64,000 bases of DNA from Lophium mytilinum (GCA_010093605.1 MU004182.1:326557-390556), one strand, 5' to 3'. Positions 1 to 11,104 are shown, counted from the first letter of the stretch. Notes: generated by a model from the sequence alone, not told the origin. Program-made: numbers and translations.

Positions 1-3000
1 AGATTTCTGTAGTTTACTATTCCAGCTAATAGGGGTTTTTCCATAGGAGAAGTAGTAGCCAGTTATTAATTTTCTTCCTATTATATCACCCCCGTGATCT
101 GCATCGGAATATCCTAATAAATAGGGTGCTGGATCACTAGGAGAAAATTTAACGCTAATTCCGTGCGTAGGCTTATATAATAAGTATTTCCAGATCCTTT
201 CTAAGGCTTTAAAGTAAATAGGACTAGGATTAGACATAAAATAAGCGCATAGATTTATGCTATAGGCTATATCTAGTCTTGTCTTTATAGATAGATAAAT
301 AAGACTTCCAACTTATTGCTAGTATAGTTTTATATCTTCTTTTAATGCCTATTTATCGTTTTTCTCTAGTTTTATACCTATTTCTCCTAGTATAGAAACG
401 GGATTTAGTTTCTCTTTATTAAATCTTTTTAATAGACTTTTTGTATACTTTTTCTGGCTTAATAATAGGGTTCTTTCCTTTCTATTACGTATTATTTCCA
501 TGCCTAGAAAATAGGATATAGGCCCTAAGTTTGTTAATTCTAAGTCTTTGCTTAGTTTTAATTATAGATTTTCTATATCTTTTATATTTAGGCCAAATAC
601 TAATAAATTATCTACGTAGCAGACTATTATTATATTTAATTGCGTATTTTTAAATACTGCCTGCTCTGTAATAGTACTTTTAAAACTATACTTTTCTAAA
701 TATGTAGCTAAATAGATATACCATTGTCTAGGGGACTATTTTAAGCCGTATAATGCTTTATTTAGCTTATAGACTTTATTATTTATATTAAAACCATGTA
801 GTTATTCCACGTATAGTTCTTTATCTAAGTCTGCATGCGTAAATGCGTTTTTAAAGTCCTATTATATTATTTCCCAGTTATAATAAGTAGCTAATATAAG
901 TAATAGCCTATATACTTCTGGGCGGCAGGTATTAGCAAAGGTTTCTTTATAATCTACGCCGTAGATTTGGCTAAAACCTTTTACTACCCATCTTGCCTTA
1001 TATTTAGATATATTATTATCTATATCAGTTTTAATTTTATAAACCCAGCGTCCTTTTAACGCATTTCTATTTACTAGTAAGTCTACTAACTTCCAGGTAT
1101 TTTGCTTATTAAGCTGGTCTATTTCTATTTGCATAGCTTCTTTCCATTTATTATTATATGGAGATTCCATAGCTTGTTTATATGTATTTAGCTCGTTATT
1201 TTTATTAATAATAAAGGCTAATTCGTCTTTAGATAGATCATCTATATATATATTTGTAGATAATTAAGTTTAGTTTCTATCTATATATGTATTTAATGAT
1301 TGATTTTTATCTATGTATCTATTTATTGAATTTGGATTTTATATATATCTTTAAATAGATAGATTTTTAGATGGTTTTATAGCTAATTTATCTTTAGATA
1401 AGCTTTTATCTATAATAGTACTACTTTCGTCTCTAATAGTATTATTACTACTTATTATAGTATTATCTATATTTCCACGTTCTTTTAGTGGTTTTATAGC
1501 ATATTCTATAGAGCTTTCCTTTTTATTTACTTTATTCTTTATATTTAGAAAGCTTTCTATTATAGTTATATCTCTTGCCCAGAAGATCTTATTAGTTTCT
1601 AGATCTAATAATCTATACGCATTTGAACCATAGCCTAATATTATGGCCTTTTTAGCTCTTGGTTCTAATTTAGTTATTTGCGTTTTAACCTTATAATAAG
1701 CTGTAGAGCCAAAGATTTTTATATTATCTATTTTAGCTTTCCTTTTATAATATAGCTTAAATGGCGTTTTATCTTTTAAACTAGAGTGCGGCGTTCTATT
1801 ATATATATATACGGCCGCATTTACAGCTTCTCCCTATAGGTTAAAAGGTAAATTAGCTGTATATAATAGAGCCCTTACTATATTAAATATAGTTAAGTTA
1901 ATTCGCTCTACTAGACCGTTTTGTTCCGGCGTATAGGGGCTTAAGAGTTAATGGGTTATACCCGTTTTTAAAAGAGTTATTTTAAACTTCTTATTTATAT
2001 ATTCTCCCCCATTATTAGTTTTAAAAATTTGTATTTTTCTTTTATCTCCTGTATTTATATTTTTAGCCTTAGCTTTATATTCTAAAAAGGCGTTATAAGC
2101 TTTATCTTTAGATTTTAATAGTTTATATTCTATATATCTTGAAGCTGTATCTATAAAGAAGATAACGTATTTATTACCCCCTAAACTAGGTGGATTTATA
2201 GGCCCTGCTAAATCTAAAGAGACTTTTTATAAAGGAATTACCGTTTTTGGTGTTATTTCCTTACTTCTCTTATTTTTTGTTATTTTAGCTTTTATATAGG
2301 TTTTGTATTGTATAGGCTCTTTTATATTTATACCTAATAGTATACTAAGCTTTCTAGAGCTTATATGGCCTATTCTTTAGTGCTAAATAGATAGATTATT
2401 TCTATCTATATATGTATTTGTCAAATCGCTTTTATCTATCTATTTATGTATTTAATTCATTTTTACATCTATTTATTTTGTAAAAAGCGTTGTATTCTCT
2501 ATATTTATATAGTATAAAGAGTTTTTAAGTAATGCTGTTGCTAGTATATTATTCTTTTTATATATAATAGCTGTTTTATTCTTAAACGTAACGTTTATTC
2601 CTATAGAATCTAGTTTACTTATAGATATTAGATTATATCTAAAGTTAGGTATAAAAAGGCACTTTTCTAGTATAAATATATTCCCATTTAGTTTTAATTG
2701 TACATTTCCTACACCTTCTGCGGTTGTAGTTTTATTTTCTCTCTATTTTAATATAGTAGCTTGTTCTTTATAGCTAGTAAATAGCTTTCTATCTACTATT
2801 ATATAGCTTGTGCTCCCGGAGTCTAATATATAATTAGCTTTGTTATTAGGGGTATAATGGGATGCTAGAAATACCTTTACTTTAGCTGCATCTAGATCTA
2901 TATTGAAATCTGCCCAGTTATTAGGGTTAAATTCTTCTGTAAGTAAGGATTCTTCCTTATTATCTTTTGGTGGTTTAAAGTATTCCTTTATTCTAAACTA

Positions 3001-3711
3001 TTTTAGAGCTTTTTCAGGAAATAGATAGAAATAATCTTTTGTAAAGTGCGTAGCTGCTTTACACTTCTTATAATATCTTATTTTTTCTACTCTATTCTTT
3101 TTTGGTAAGAACTTTTTAGTTCTATTAAATAGAGCCGTTTTATGCTCTTTAGACTCTTATTGTCTTACTTTATCTATTAAATTAGAGAATAAATTATCTA
3201 GTTTAATATTAGATGAATTTTCCCTATAGGATTGCATAACTATAGTTATAAAGCCGTTATAGGGGTCCGTTAGGTTATTTAGAACCTAAGCTACAACAAC
3301 TTAATTTAGTAATTTAAGCTTTTTCGCTTTTAATTAATCTGTTAACTATTTTATCTTATTTAAGTAATCTTCTATAGTTGAAAACTTAGATAAAATAGTA
3401 TTAAACAGTTCCTTATAAATAAGGAATTTAGAACTAAAGCCCTTTAGGCTATATAGCTTCTTTAGTAGCTTCTAAGCTTCTATTGCAGTAGCGGAATACT
3501 GTAATTATAATAGAGGACCATCCTCTCTAGTAAGCCTAATAGTGGCTAATGCTTTTGCATTGTTTTCCTTATTAATAGGAATAGGAGTAGTACTGCTAAT
3601 AGCATTACTACAACTTTTTTCTACTAAGAGAGATTATACTCTTAGAGCCTAAACTTTGTAGTTAGATTAACCAACTAGCTTAGTAATACTAATTTTATCC
3701 ATTTTAGATTA

Positions 3712-3900
3712 AATAGATAGATAGATAGCCCGTTAGGCAAATAGATAGATAGATAAAATAGATAAATAGATAGATTTCTATATATCTATAGATTTTTGTT
3801 TAAATAGATAGATTTCTATCTATCTATATATTTAGCGAATAGATAGATAGATAAATTCTATGTATCTATATACTTAATAAATAGATAGATAGGTAGAAAG
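3712..3900. repeat. GATA/TATC tetranucleotide tracts in the copia leader
   Basis: Several runs of GATA on the plus strand broken by short non-repeat pieces, lying between the gag-like region and the LTR. Similar GATA or TATC runs recur at about 1283-1330, 2390-2460 and 4490-4505, inside the same element. Confidence 0.75.
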
Positions 3901-4461
3901 AGAAATATTTTAAATTTTAATCGATTTCTCTATCTTGTATTTAATAAGATAATAGAATAAAAGGTTACAATCTAATCTAGAGTATCTAGATTTAATACAT
4001 AATAGATAATAGACGTTAGAAGGTTAATTGCGTGGTTTATAATATAATATAAGCTTATAGAAGCTTTATATTAATAGATATAATAAATAGGTAATATTTC
4101 TTTAGTCTAATTTTATTTATAATAGATTTACAATTCTAGATTGCGTTCCAGCTATTATATAGCGGGTTTATAGTCGATAACTTCATCTCCTTTAATTTTA
4201 GCTTTATTCTTAGCTATTTTAGCTTTATTTTAAGCTTAAAACCACTTGTATAGTAGTGTAGTAGGTTTGTATGCTGGTAATAGTAAATGAGATAGTAAAC
4301 GGCGTTGTTTTTATCCAATATTTAGTTAATTTAAATGATTCTAGTCGATATTTTATTAATTTTAATAATTTTAATTAATATCTAGTTAATTTTAAGATGG
4401 AACCTGCCCGTTGGTGCTTTATATAGCTGTAGATTGCGTAGTATAATCCGGGCTTATAACC

Positions 4462-4721
4462 TGTTAAAGGTATAGAGTTAATATAAGAATAGATAGATAG
4501 ATAGATAGGAATTATATTACTTGAGTTCTATTCTATATTAACAGTAATAGAGTTATATATATACAGCATTTAATGCATTATAAAACGTTTCTCTAACGTT
4601 CTTATAACATTATCTAACGTTTGTTATATCACGTTTAAACGCTTACGGTTTCGTCCCGTTTAAAGGCTTTTAAGCCTATTATGCGTAAGGATATAACGCT
4701 TATACTATTATAATCCTTACA
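4462..4721 (-). repeat. 5' LTR of the copia element (LTR copy 1)
   Basis: About 260 bp with TG...CA ends (TGTTAAAGG at the left, CCTTACA at the right on the plus strand). It aligns over most of its length with 19989-20223 and more loosely with 19121-19388. Compared with the copy at 19989, nearly all substitutions are C to T or G to A. It includes a GATA tetranucleotide tract and an imperfect inverted repeat. I found no convincing target-site duplication, and the partner LTR is off the window. Confidence 0.8.
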
Positions 4722-5200
4722 GACTGGCCTTAAGATAGTATGTAATAAGCATTAATAGTATATTTAGTATCTAAGGGGAAGGAAGGAAGGAAGTAAGGAA
4801 AGGAGGCAGCTCCGTATTGGCACCGCTACGGCGCCAAGGCCCCAGGCCTGATAGGCCCCAGGCTAAGGGCACGGGTAAAGCCCGAGCCCATAATATATAT
4901 ATAGATATATCTATAGAACTCTAGTATAGTAGTATTTATACTAGTAGTAGAAATATAGAGCTTTATTATATGCTTTTCGGCTATTTAGAAGATAGTATAG
5001 TAATTAAAAAAGAATAGAATATATAGAGTAATATAAGTATTTATTAAGATAAAAAGGGTCTATATCTCTATCTCCTTAAAGGCTATATTATTTATTATTT
5101 TAATAAATTATCTAGAAATAAGTAGAAGATAATAAAGGGTGTAGGTGTTTATCGCCCCTCTCTTTAGTAGATATACCCCCTTTTTAAGTTAATGTACTTT
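4722..5200. other. Non-coding AT-rich stretch with a small GC-rich island
   Basis: No gene is visible. Most of the stretch is TA-dominated. An abrupt GC-rich island at about 4790-4890 follows a GGAA repeat run (about 4776-4803) and contains GGCCCCAGGC twice. It could be a piece of a repeat spared by RIP; I do not recognise it. Confidence 0.5.
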
Positions 5201-5672
5201 CCCCCTTCTTATCTAATCTTCTAATTAGTCCAGAGGGTTTAGACTACTACTCTAGCGCTTAATTCTTATGCGCATTTATATAGCCTTACTATTTTATTAA
5301 ATATTCTTTCTATTTCCTGCTATATATTTAGGCTGTTATACTACTACCTGTATATCTATAAGCCTATAAACATGCTAAAACCTATTTGCACCGGGTGCTA
5401 ATACGGCTTATTTATATTTGTCCTAGCTATCCTCTATTGCTACCGCCTCCATCGCCGCTTAATACAGGATGAGGCTAAGGATAAGCGCTATCCTGCCTCA
5501 TTTCATAGTACTATAAGGACTTATAAGCCCGTGGCGGTGGCGGCTGGAAGTCCATAGTAAGTGTATTATAGTAGAGGGTAAGAATGTGATTGTTCGTAGC
5601 TACGCTACATTTGGAGAGTCGGAGGCCTTGGAGGACCCCTCCAGACCAATTAGAAGATTGAATAAGAGGGGG
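5201..5672. mobile_element. MITE-like non-autonomous DNA transposon remnant
   Basis: Terminal inverted repeats of about 37 bp bound a 472-bp unit: the left end begins CCCCCTTCTTATCTAATCTT (5201 on) and the right end (5636-5672) read in reverse begins CCCCCTCTTATTCAATCTT. By eye about 80 percent of TIR positions agree. The middle (about 5446-5530) holds a GC-richer segment with a near-palindrome, an ATGAGGC arm facing a GCCTCAT arm. No transposase ORF fits inside. The target duplication is unclear, so the superfamily is not assigned. Confidence 0.55.
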
Positions 5673-5837
5673 AGTATAAGACTATTAAAAAGTTGGGGTA
5701 CAAATACCAGCGCCCATAATAAAACTTATTATTCCTTAAGATAGTAATCTTTAATTAGCAATTTTTAATAACGGCTCAAGTGCATGATTTCTTGGTTTAT
5801 GTCTGCTTCTACCTTCGTTATTTAATTTAGCAGCTAC

Positions 5838-7043
5838 TTAAGGACTATCACCCCAACATTGATGCATCAAGACTTGCTCCATCGTCGTTCTAGCAGTTGG
5901 GTCTAGATTTGTCATTCCAGAGATCATGGTTTGTATTTCGGGACCAAGCTCTCGACCCCAATGCTCGAATCTCATTTCAGGCTGATCCTCAACAGCCTTC
6001 TCAGCTAATTCCGACGCTCCCTTCAGAGCATTGCACCAGTCCTCGTCGTTGACATGCTTAAGGAGTCCTTCGGGAAGTGGCCCAAAATAGGCAAAGTGTC
6101 GAGTCAGAACCTCTTGTTCCGCCGATATACCATGCTTTACTAGCTCCTCGTAATCGTTCAAAAGCAGGAGCTCGCCACCCCCAAGAGCATATATGCACTG
6201 TGAACAAAGATTAGCATCCACTTTTGAGCTTGCGAATGGCTCACTTACCACTAGTCCAAATGAAAACATGTCTGACGCCTTTGTTACGCCTTTTCCGGTC
6301 TGTCCTTCTGGGCTTCGCCACATAGCGTTTCCTATTGCATAAGGGGTCTGACGTGGCTGTCCAGATTCCGACTTGAAAGCGAGATCAAAATCGCCTAGGG
6401 CCACATCGCTGACTGTTTTATTACCCTCTTGGTCGGCAGTCCAATTGACCAGAATATTGTCGGGCTTCACATCTGTCAAAATAGATTAATATGTTAAGAG
6501 TCTTGAATAACACAGGTTTTTGGACTGCAGAGAGTGTACCGATGTGCATCCAGTCCTTTCCATGGAGTTCTTGGATTGCTTCTCCTGTACGTCGCAAGAT
6601 CTTTATTCGTTCCGTCGCAGGCATGTCTGGATCCTCTTGCTGCAAGGCAAGCAGGGTGCTTCTGAAGTAGGGATAGACAAGAATGCCTTCCTCTTGGTTG
6701 CAATCAACGTGCATTCGAAGCCGACGGGAGTTTCTAAATTCAGCTGCGAGGCGTAGGGACAAATCGTAGAACGGCCTAGATACGCGCTTCAGGACGAAAG
6801 ACTCATTCTCAGACCTGAGTGACATAGGTCAGAGGTATGGGTAAACTAGGAGAAGTGCATGGAGTTTGGAACGTACTCTGCTTTGAAGATGCTGAGCTTA
6901 GGGTTCTTGCTGTGACGCTGGAGCACCTTGCTTTGAGCGTACACGCGACCAGATTTGCCCACTATGGTGGATGCCATTCTGATGCTTGTAGGGTAGGCAA
7001 TATGATTGAAGGGTCTATGACGGGCGAGACGATCACGAGGCAT
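5838..7043 (-). CDS. Fungal protein kinase-like protein
   Basis: Serine/threonine kinase-like protein of a type common and often multi-copy in Pezizomycotina. Four exons on the minus strand: 7043-6877, 6814-6540, 6472-6249, 6197-5838, with introns of 62, 67 and 51 bp whose removal keeps frame (341 aa). The N-lobe has a GKSGRVY glycine-loop segment and the FVLKRV beta-3 lysine. After splicing, the catalytic loop reads HIDVKPDN. The magnesium motif is DFD rather than DFG, and the activation segment ends RSPEG instead of APE. I chose the ATG at 7043 because upstream in-frame starts are not ATG. The gene borders the RIP-altered copia/MITE block but its own frames are intact. The substrate is unknown; activity is possible since the Lys, HxD Asp and first Asp of DFD are present. 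Confidence 0.8.
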
Positions 7044-7542
7044 CGAAAATGAGACTGCTCGACTGGGAAAGCACGATACCAAAAATGGGCAAAGATAGGG
7101 GACAAATTACGATATTTGTCTTTCCCACTTTTTTATAACGTTGCTGGTGAGTTTTGGTTCTTCCTTATCTCGTAGAGTCGTACGCGGATGCTCGTCACAT
7201 TTGTCGGTCTTTTCCTAGGTTCTTGTTGCTGCAAATCATTCAGGCGAGAAATGATTTTTATTTACTAATTGATTGTCGCAGATGAAGGGATTGTATCATC
7301 AGCCTTATTCCATGCCACTACTGCCCTCACGTTTATATCTCTTCTCTTCACCACTTGCTACGAGCCAATGTCATACAAGATACAGACGAGTTTTAGTATT
7401 CACTACGGTTCGCTACTTTTACAAACATGTCGTCGTCCACCGAAGATACAGTCAGCGAACCCATGACGTCCGTAGCGATTGGAACGACTAAGCGCATGAT
7501 TTTCCGTGAGGGCTCAGCTTCATTCCTCTCCGAACAGAGCTT
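7044..7542. other. Intergenic, no gene seen
   Basis: About 500 bp upstream of the kinase and downstream of the next minus-strand gene. It should hold the kinase promoter and the terminator of the 411-aa gene. No clear motif was recognised. Confidence 0.5.
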
Positions 7543-8778
7543 CTAGTAGACAACTGATCCACGGCGTGGCTTCTTATGAGGTCCTTCGGGAGCAAGTGAT
7601 GCTTTCCGCTTTGACTGTGATGCGCTTCCAGCTGACGCACGTTTCGACGAACTTGAACCTGATCTCAGCTTTTGGAGGTTTGCACCCAGCTCGTCAAATT
7701 TGGGAAGAGCTTTACGAGAAGCGTACGTTCCTGCCTTGTAGTCTGTTCCCCCCCTGCTCTTGTCCCTATTGAACTCTCTGATGGCCGGACCAAGATCAAA
7801 CAACTTCTTGTTTTCCTTCACGAATTCTTTGAGGTTTGAGAATTGCGTTCCGCCCAAAACAGGTAGCTTGAAGCTTGACCCGGAGTCGTACAGACTTGGG
7901 AAAGGCCTCTTCGTCTCTGGGGCGGAGGTTGTGATCAGGTTTCCTTTTTCGAGATCCGTCGACCTTGTTCGGTCTTTGCCTTTTGCACTAGCTGAGGCGG
8001 CCTCAGTGGCTTTACCTTTGCCTTTGCCTTTGTTCGCCGTTGGATCAGCGCGCGAACCAGCGCCATTCCGGCGCAGGTCCTTATCAATCCAATCGGATTC
8101 CACTTTGGCCATGTATATCGTCTCGCCAAAGGGCAGGATAGCGGGCATATCTGCGTGCCAGATCTCCGGTTCGTTTGGCGCGTCTTTATCACGCCCGTAC
8201 TCCCATAGTTTCGTGCGAATGCCGACGTCTTCGCGACGGCCACCGCGGGGACGCGTTGGGCCGCCTTGAGGTTGCTTTGGTTTCGAAGCTGCGGAGCTCG
8301 GACGGCGTCCTGACACGACTGCGGAAGTCGATACAGCAGCTTGGTGTTGCGGTTCGCTCACAAAGCCCTCAGGCTCCCGAGCTAATCCTCGGTACCGTCC
8401 CATCTCCTCGTCGCTCGAAGAGTCGCTTTCACTTGTTTCACTCAGCTGGCCCGGATGGACAGCAACTGGCTCTGCGCGCTCCAAAGATCTGATTTGTCGT
8501 TTATGGCCTTCCACCCGCGTTTTGACCTGATTATACAAGCGACGATCAAACGCCAGGCCTTCTGCGGGGTATTTTCTTAGAATAAATCTCTCGATGAGAT
8601 CAAGACGTCGCTTAAATTGTCGAGACGAGTGGATGTCTTCGGTTGCGAGGTACTGGTTGGCTTGTGCAAGGCGTTCGTTCGGGCCTGGATGTTCTCCGAA
8701 TTCCTCTTCGTATTCTTCCACGGGTTCCGGATACGCACGGCTGGGGCGCCGGTCATGACCAGCTATTCTCGGAGGCAT
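7543..8778 (-). CDS. Hypothetical basic, low-complexity protein (411 aa)
   Basis: Single open frame with an ATG start and no intron needed. I do not recognise the family. The N-terminal third has acidic and amphipathic stretches (EYEEEFGEHPG; then a helical-looking region about residues 35-100 with many Arg and Leu). A Ser/Glu/Asp-rich linker follows (SDSSSDEE, around residue 120). Residues 185-225 look ordered (KLWEYGRDKDAPNEPEIWHA, with several Trp), and the C-terminus is Lys/Arg/Ser-rich with RKAS and KKPRR, a likely nuclear localisation signal. The composition suggests a nuclear or chromatin-associated protein; that is inference. It lies in the same orientation as the kinase and the pseudo-protease. 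Confidence 0.7.
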   Translation of the reverse strand: MPPRIAGHDRRPSRAYPEPVEEYEEEFGEHPGPNERLAQANQYLATEDIHSSRQFKRRLDLIERFILRKYPAEGLAFDRRLYNQVKTRVEGHKRQIRSLERAEPVAVHPGQLSETSESDSSSDEEMGRYRGLAREPEGFVSEPQHQAAVSTSAVVSGRRPSSAASKPKQPQGGPTRPRGGRREDVGIRTKLWEYGRDKDAPNEPEIWHADMPAILPFGETIYMAKVESDWIDKDLRRNGAGSRADPTANKGKGKGKATEAASASAKGKDRTRSTDLEKGNLITTSAPETKRPFPSLYDSGSSFKLPVLGGTQFSNLKEFVKENKKLFDLGPAIREFNRDKSRGGTDYKAGTYASRKALPKFDELGANLQKLRSGSSSSKRASAGSASQSKRKASLAPEGPHKKPRRGSVVY

Positions 8779-9349
8779 TCTAGTAGAAGAGGCTTAGACA
8801 GCAAAGCTGGCGGCAAAGCTGGTGGTGTAGAAAGTGATACTGTATGCTGACTTATGACTCGAGCTGTGCGATTGAGATAGCAGCTTGGTAGAGGCTGGGA
8901 GCAATTATGTGGCAATGATCTGTAAACCAAGCACTCGGTCTCAGAATGTGAGTGAGTAGAAGAAGGCCGTCTCCGTGCTGAAATAGATGGAGGTTGGTGG
9001 GTGTGCGATGCTTCCTTTCGCGCAACAACAAAGGAATGCTGCAAGCGAACGTCTTCATGGCCGCAAACGGACTAACACTTGTCGAGAACATCATGTGTTG
9101 ATCAGGCTTCTTTGTTGCACTGGCCCTTCAGGCCGACCTATGGCCGGAATGAATGGCGATAAAGAAGCCTTTGTTTTGCGCTGCAGTTGATCAGTCATGT
9201 GATATGGAATTGCTAACTGTTGATGTGGAGTGGTTGCAGCGATTGTGCCCAGAGGCGTAACCCTGATGATCTTACGAGCAGCCACGTCGCCTAGCAATAT
9301 GGATACGAACAAGCAAGTTGATCCTCAGCTTATAAAGTTCTACTGCAGC
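8779..9349. other. Intergenic, no gene seen
   Basis: About 570 bp between two minus-strand genes. Short open frames here lack conserved features and overlap one another. It presumably carries the promoter of the 411-aa gene and the terminator of the protease-like gene. Confidence 0.5.
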
Positions 9350-11104
9350 TTAGGATTTTGGTGATTTCTTTCGTGACAGCTGCGGTGTTGGCGGCGTGAT
9401 CACCGTCGAAATTCCCACAGGTCTCCGCCCAAGATCAATTGAGTTTCCTACTTCCGCCACGTTAGATCCTTCTAGCTCTGGCATATGGACATCTTCAGCC
9501 GGCAGCTCATGGAGGATCGCCGTATCACCGTCGGCTTCGGCGATCTTGACGTGCTCGTGACCAGAAGAGAGTTCAGTTTTCCCGTGCGAGTCGCCTCCAA
9601 TCTCATGTCTCTCCCCACTGTCAATCTCAATCTTGGGGCCTTTATCACCGTCTGTAACCTGAGTGTCGTGGGCCTCAAGTTCAGCGCGCTTCCTATGTAT
9701 ATCGGCGGCCTGGCGCTTCTTGCGGCGGTAGATCGAGAATATGGCAACGGAGACGATGCAGATGATGGCAGCGACCCCAATAACGATACCTGCAATAGCA
9801 CCTGGTGCTAAGGTACTGCTCTTGCCTTTCCCTGTGCCTTGTGGTCCAGTGATATTCGTAGTTGCAACCTCGGGAAAGATAGGAACAATGTTCTGAGCAA
9901 CACTAGAGGCAGGATAAAGTGCCTGGGAAAGGCTGAAGGTGTCTCGGTCGTAATTGGCGGAAAGATAAGCACTTTGCAGAAATGTACGGCCGAGAAGATA
10001 CTGAGACTCGTTCTGAGCCCTTTTGAGCGGGAAGTACAGCAATGTGGAGTTGATGAAAGGCGGCTTGGCGGTTTGATAAAAATTCCAATAAGGTAAGACG
10101 ATTGACACAGAGTCACCCGTCACCTGGGGTCCCACTTTGAAGGTGATATTCGGGTTTTTGGCAAGCAAAGCGTTATGAGTCGTGTCGTTCATCAGATACA
10201 ATTCAGTCTTGTTATCCCAAACCAGGTCAAAGGTGTCTTCGAAAAGCTTGCAGGCTTCCAAGGGAAGCCATATGTGGGCGATGAGGGTATCAATATAGGC
10301 AACAATGCCTGATTTCAACAGCGGAGTGCTGGCAACATCTGTGGTGATAGTCTGAATAGCAACTTGGAAGTCTAACGAGATATCGGCGCCAAATGGGAAC
10401 GTTACGTTGTTTGCCATGAACCTAGTAGAATCATATCCTCCAATGGTAAGGCTTCCAAAGACTTTGGGAGATAGATTGTAGGAGCCCGCGGTGTACGACC
10501 AGGAGGTGCTCGGAATGGGCGTGCTCATGTTCTTCAGACTCTGCATCAGGCTAGGCAGAGGGTCATTGAAGTCGGTGAAATTCATGGGTCGAGGGTTTAA
10601 CGATAGACTTCCAAGGTAGAAGTTTTCAGTGTACATTCCGGCGACGACTTGATGGGTGAGCAAAGGAAGGCCGTCCCCTTCCCAACCAAGCTGTAGGGTT
10701 TCGAAACCATATAAGCCGACTCCAGTTAGGCCCACAGGTGCCTCGACAAAAGTTGAAAGTTCAAATGATCCGTGCTGGTCCCAAGTGCTGGACTGATTCC
10801 TTCGATAAAAGTAACCGCGATCGTCCTCACAGGTCTCAGCTTTGTCGGAACATGTTGCCAGTGCTTCGGGCGTAACCAGCCAAGTTGAGGACTGGTCCGA
10901 TGCTGGCAGCAGGCGAACCTGTTGAGCAGGAGTTCCGACCTGAACGCGAAACGTCGACCAGCTGCCGTCATCGCCATCCCAATATTGGCTCGCCGGAATG
11001 CTGATGGGCTTCCCCAATGTCGTTAAATTCGCAGCGCCGAGAACAATTGGGACAAACGAGCAGGATAGCCCCAGCAGCAGCAGCGGAGCAGCTACTGGCG
11101 CCAT
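9350..11104 (-). CDS. Membrane-anchored pseudo-aspartic protease (A1-like, catalytic site lost)
   Basis: 584-aa, intron-free protein starting at an ATG with a signal peptide (about residues 1-23, MAPVAAPLLLLG...). It has an A1 pepsin-like fold region (about 30-410), a Ser/Thr/Gly linker, one membrane helix near residues 435-460 (GAIAGIVIGVAAIICIVSVA) followed by RRKKR, and an acidic-basic cytosolic tail. Many N-x-S/T sites point to a glycosylated ectodomain. The first catalytic motif, normally DTGS, reads PASDQSSTW, so the aspartate position is not Asp. The second is IDTLIAHIWLP, keeping D-T but not G. A proteolytically inactive surface protein is therefore likely. Fungal genomes carry many such A1-like membrane proteins; their role is not known to me, and cell-wall sensing or binding is only a guess. 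Confidence 0.75.
   Translation of the reverse strand: MAPVAAPLLLLGLSCSFVPIVLGAANLTTLGKPISIPASQYWDGDDGSWSTFRVQVGTPAQQVRLLPASDQSSTWLVTPEALATCSDKAETCEDDRGYFYRRNQSSTWDQHGSFELSTFVEAPVGLTGVGLYGFETLQLGWEGDGLPLLTHQVVAGMYTENFYLGSLSLNPRPMNFTDFNDPLPSLMQSLKNMSTPIPSTSWSYTAGSYNLSPKVFGSLTIGGYDSTRFMANNVTFPFGADISLDFQVAIQTITTDVASTPLLKSGIVAYIDTLIAHIWLPLEACKLFEDTFDLVWDNKTELYLMNDTTHNALLAKNPNITFKVGPQVTGDSVSIVLPYWNFYQTAKPPFINSTLLYFPLKRAQNESQYLLGRTFLQSAYLSANYDRDTFSLSQALYPASSVAQNIVPIFPEVATTNITGPQGTGKGKSSTLAPGAIAGIVIGVAAIICIVSVAIFSIYRRKKRQAADIHRKRAELEAHDTQVTDGDKGPKIEIDSGERHEIGGDSHGKTELSSGHEHVKIAEADGDTAILHELPAEDVHMPELEGSNVAEVGNSIDLGRRPVGISTVITPPTPQLSRKKSPKS

Larger units (their letters stand above)
1..4721 (-). mobile_element. 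Ty1/copia LTR retrotransposon, broken, left end outside the window
   Basis: A fossil copia-family element read on the minus strand. From right to left the parts are: 5' LTR (4462-4721), primer site, leader with GATA tracts, gag-like region (about 3.7-3.0 kb), protease-like DSG segment near 2.8 kb, integrase with GAG-pre-integrase (about 2.5-1.5 kb), reverse transcriptase (clear RVT_2 similarity at 862-1170, YVDD-type motif near 0.63 kb) and RNase H (SDADxGGD and PISW motifs at 1-110). The 3' LTR must lie left of position 1. Next to the LTR, 4450-4461 resembles the anticodon-arm stretch of initiator tRNA-Met, which fits the half-tRNA priming known for copia. The element is broken many times over and very TA-rich, as expected after RIP. 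Age cannot be read from divergence because RIP inflates it. Confidence 0.9.
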
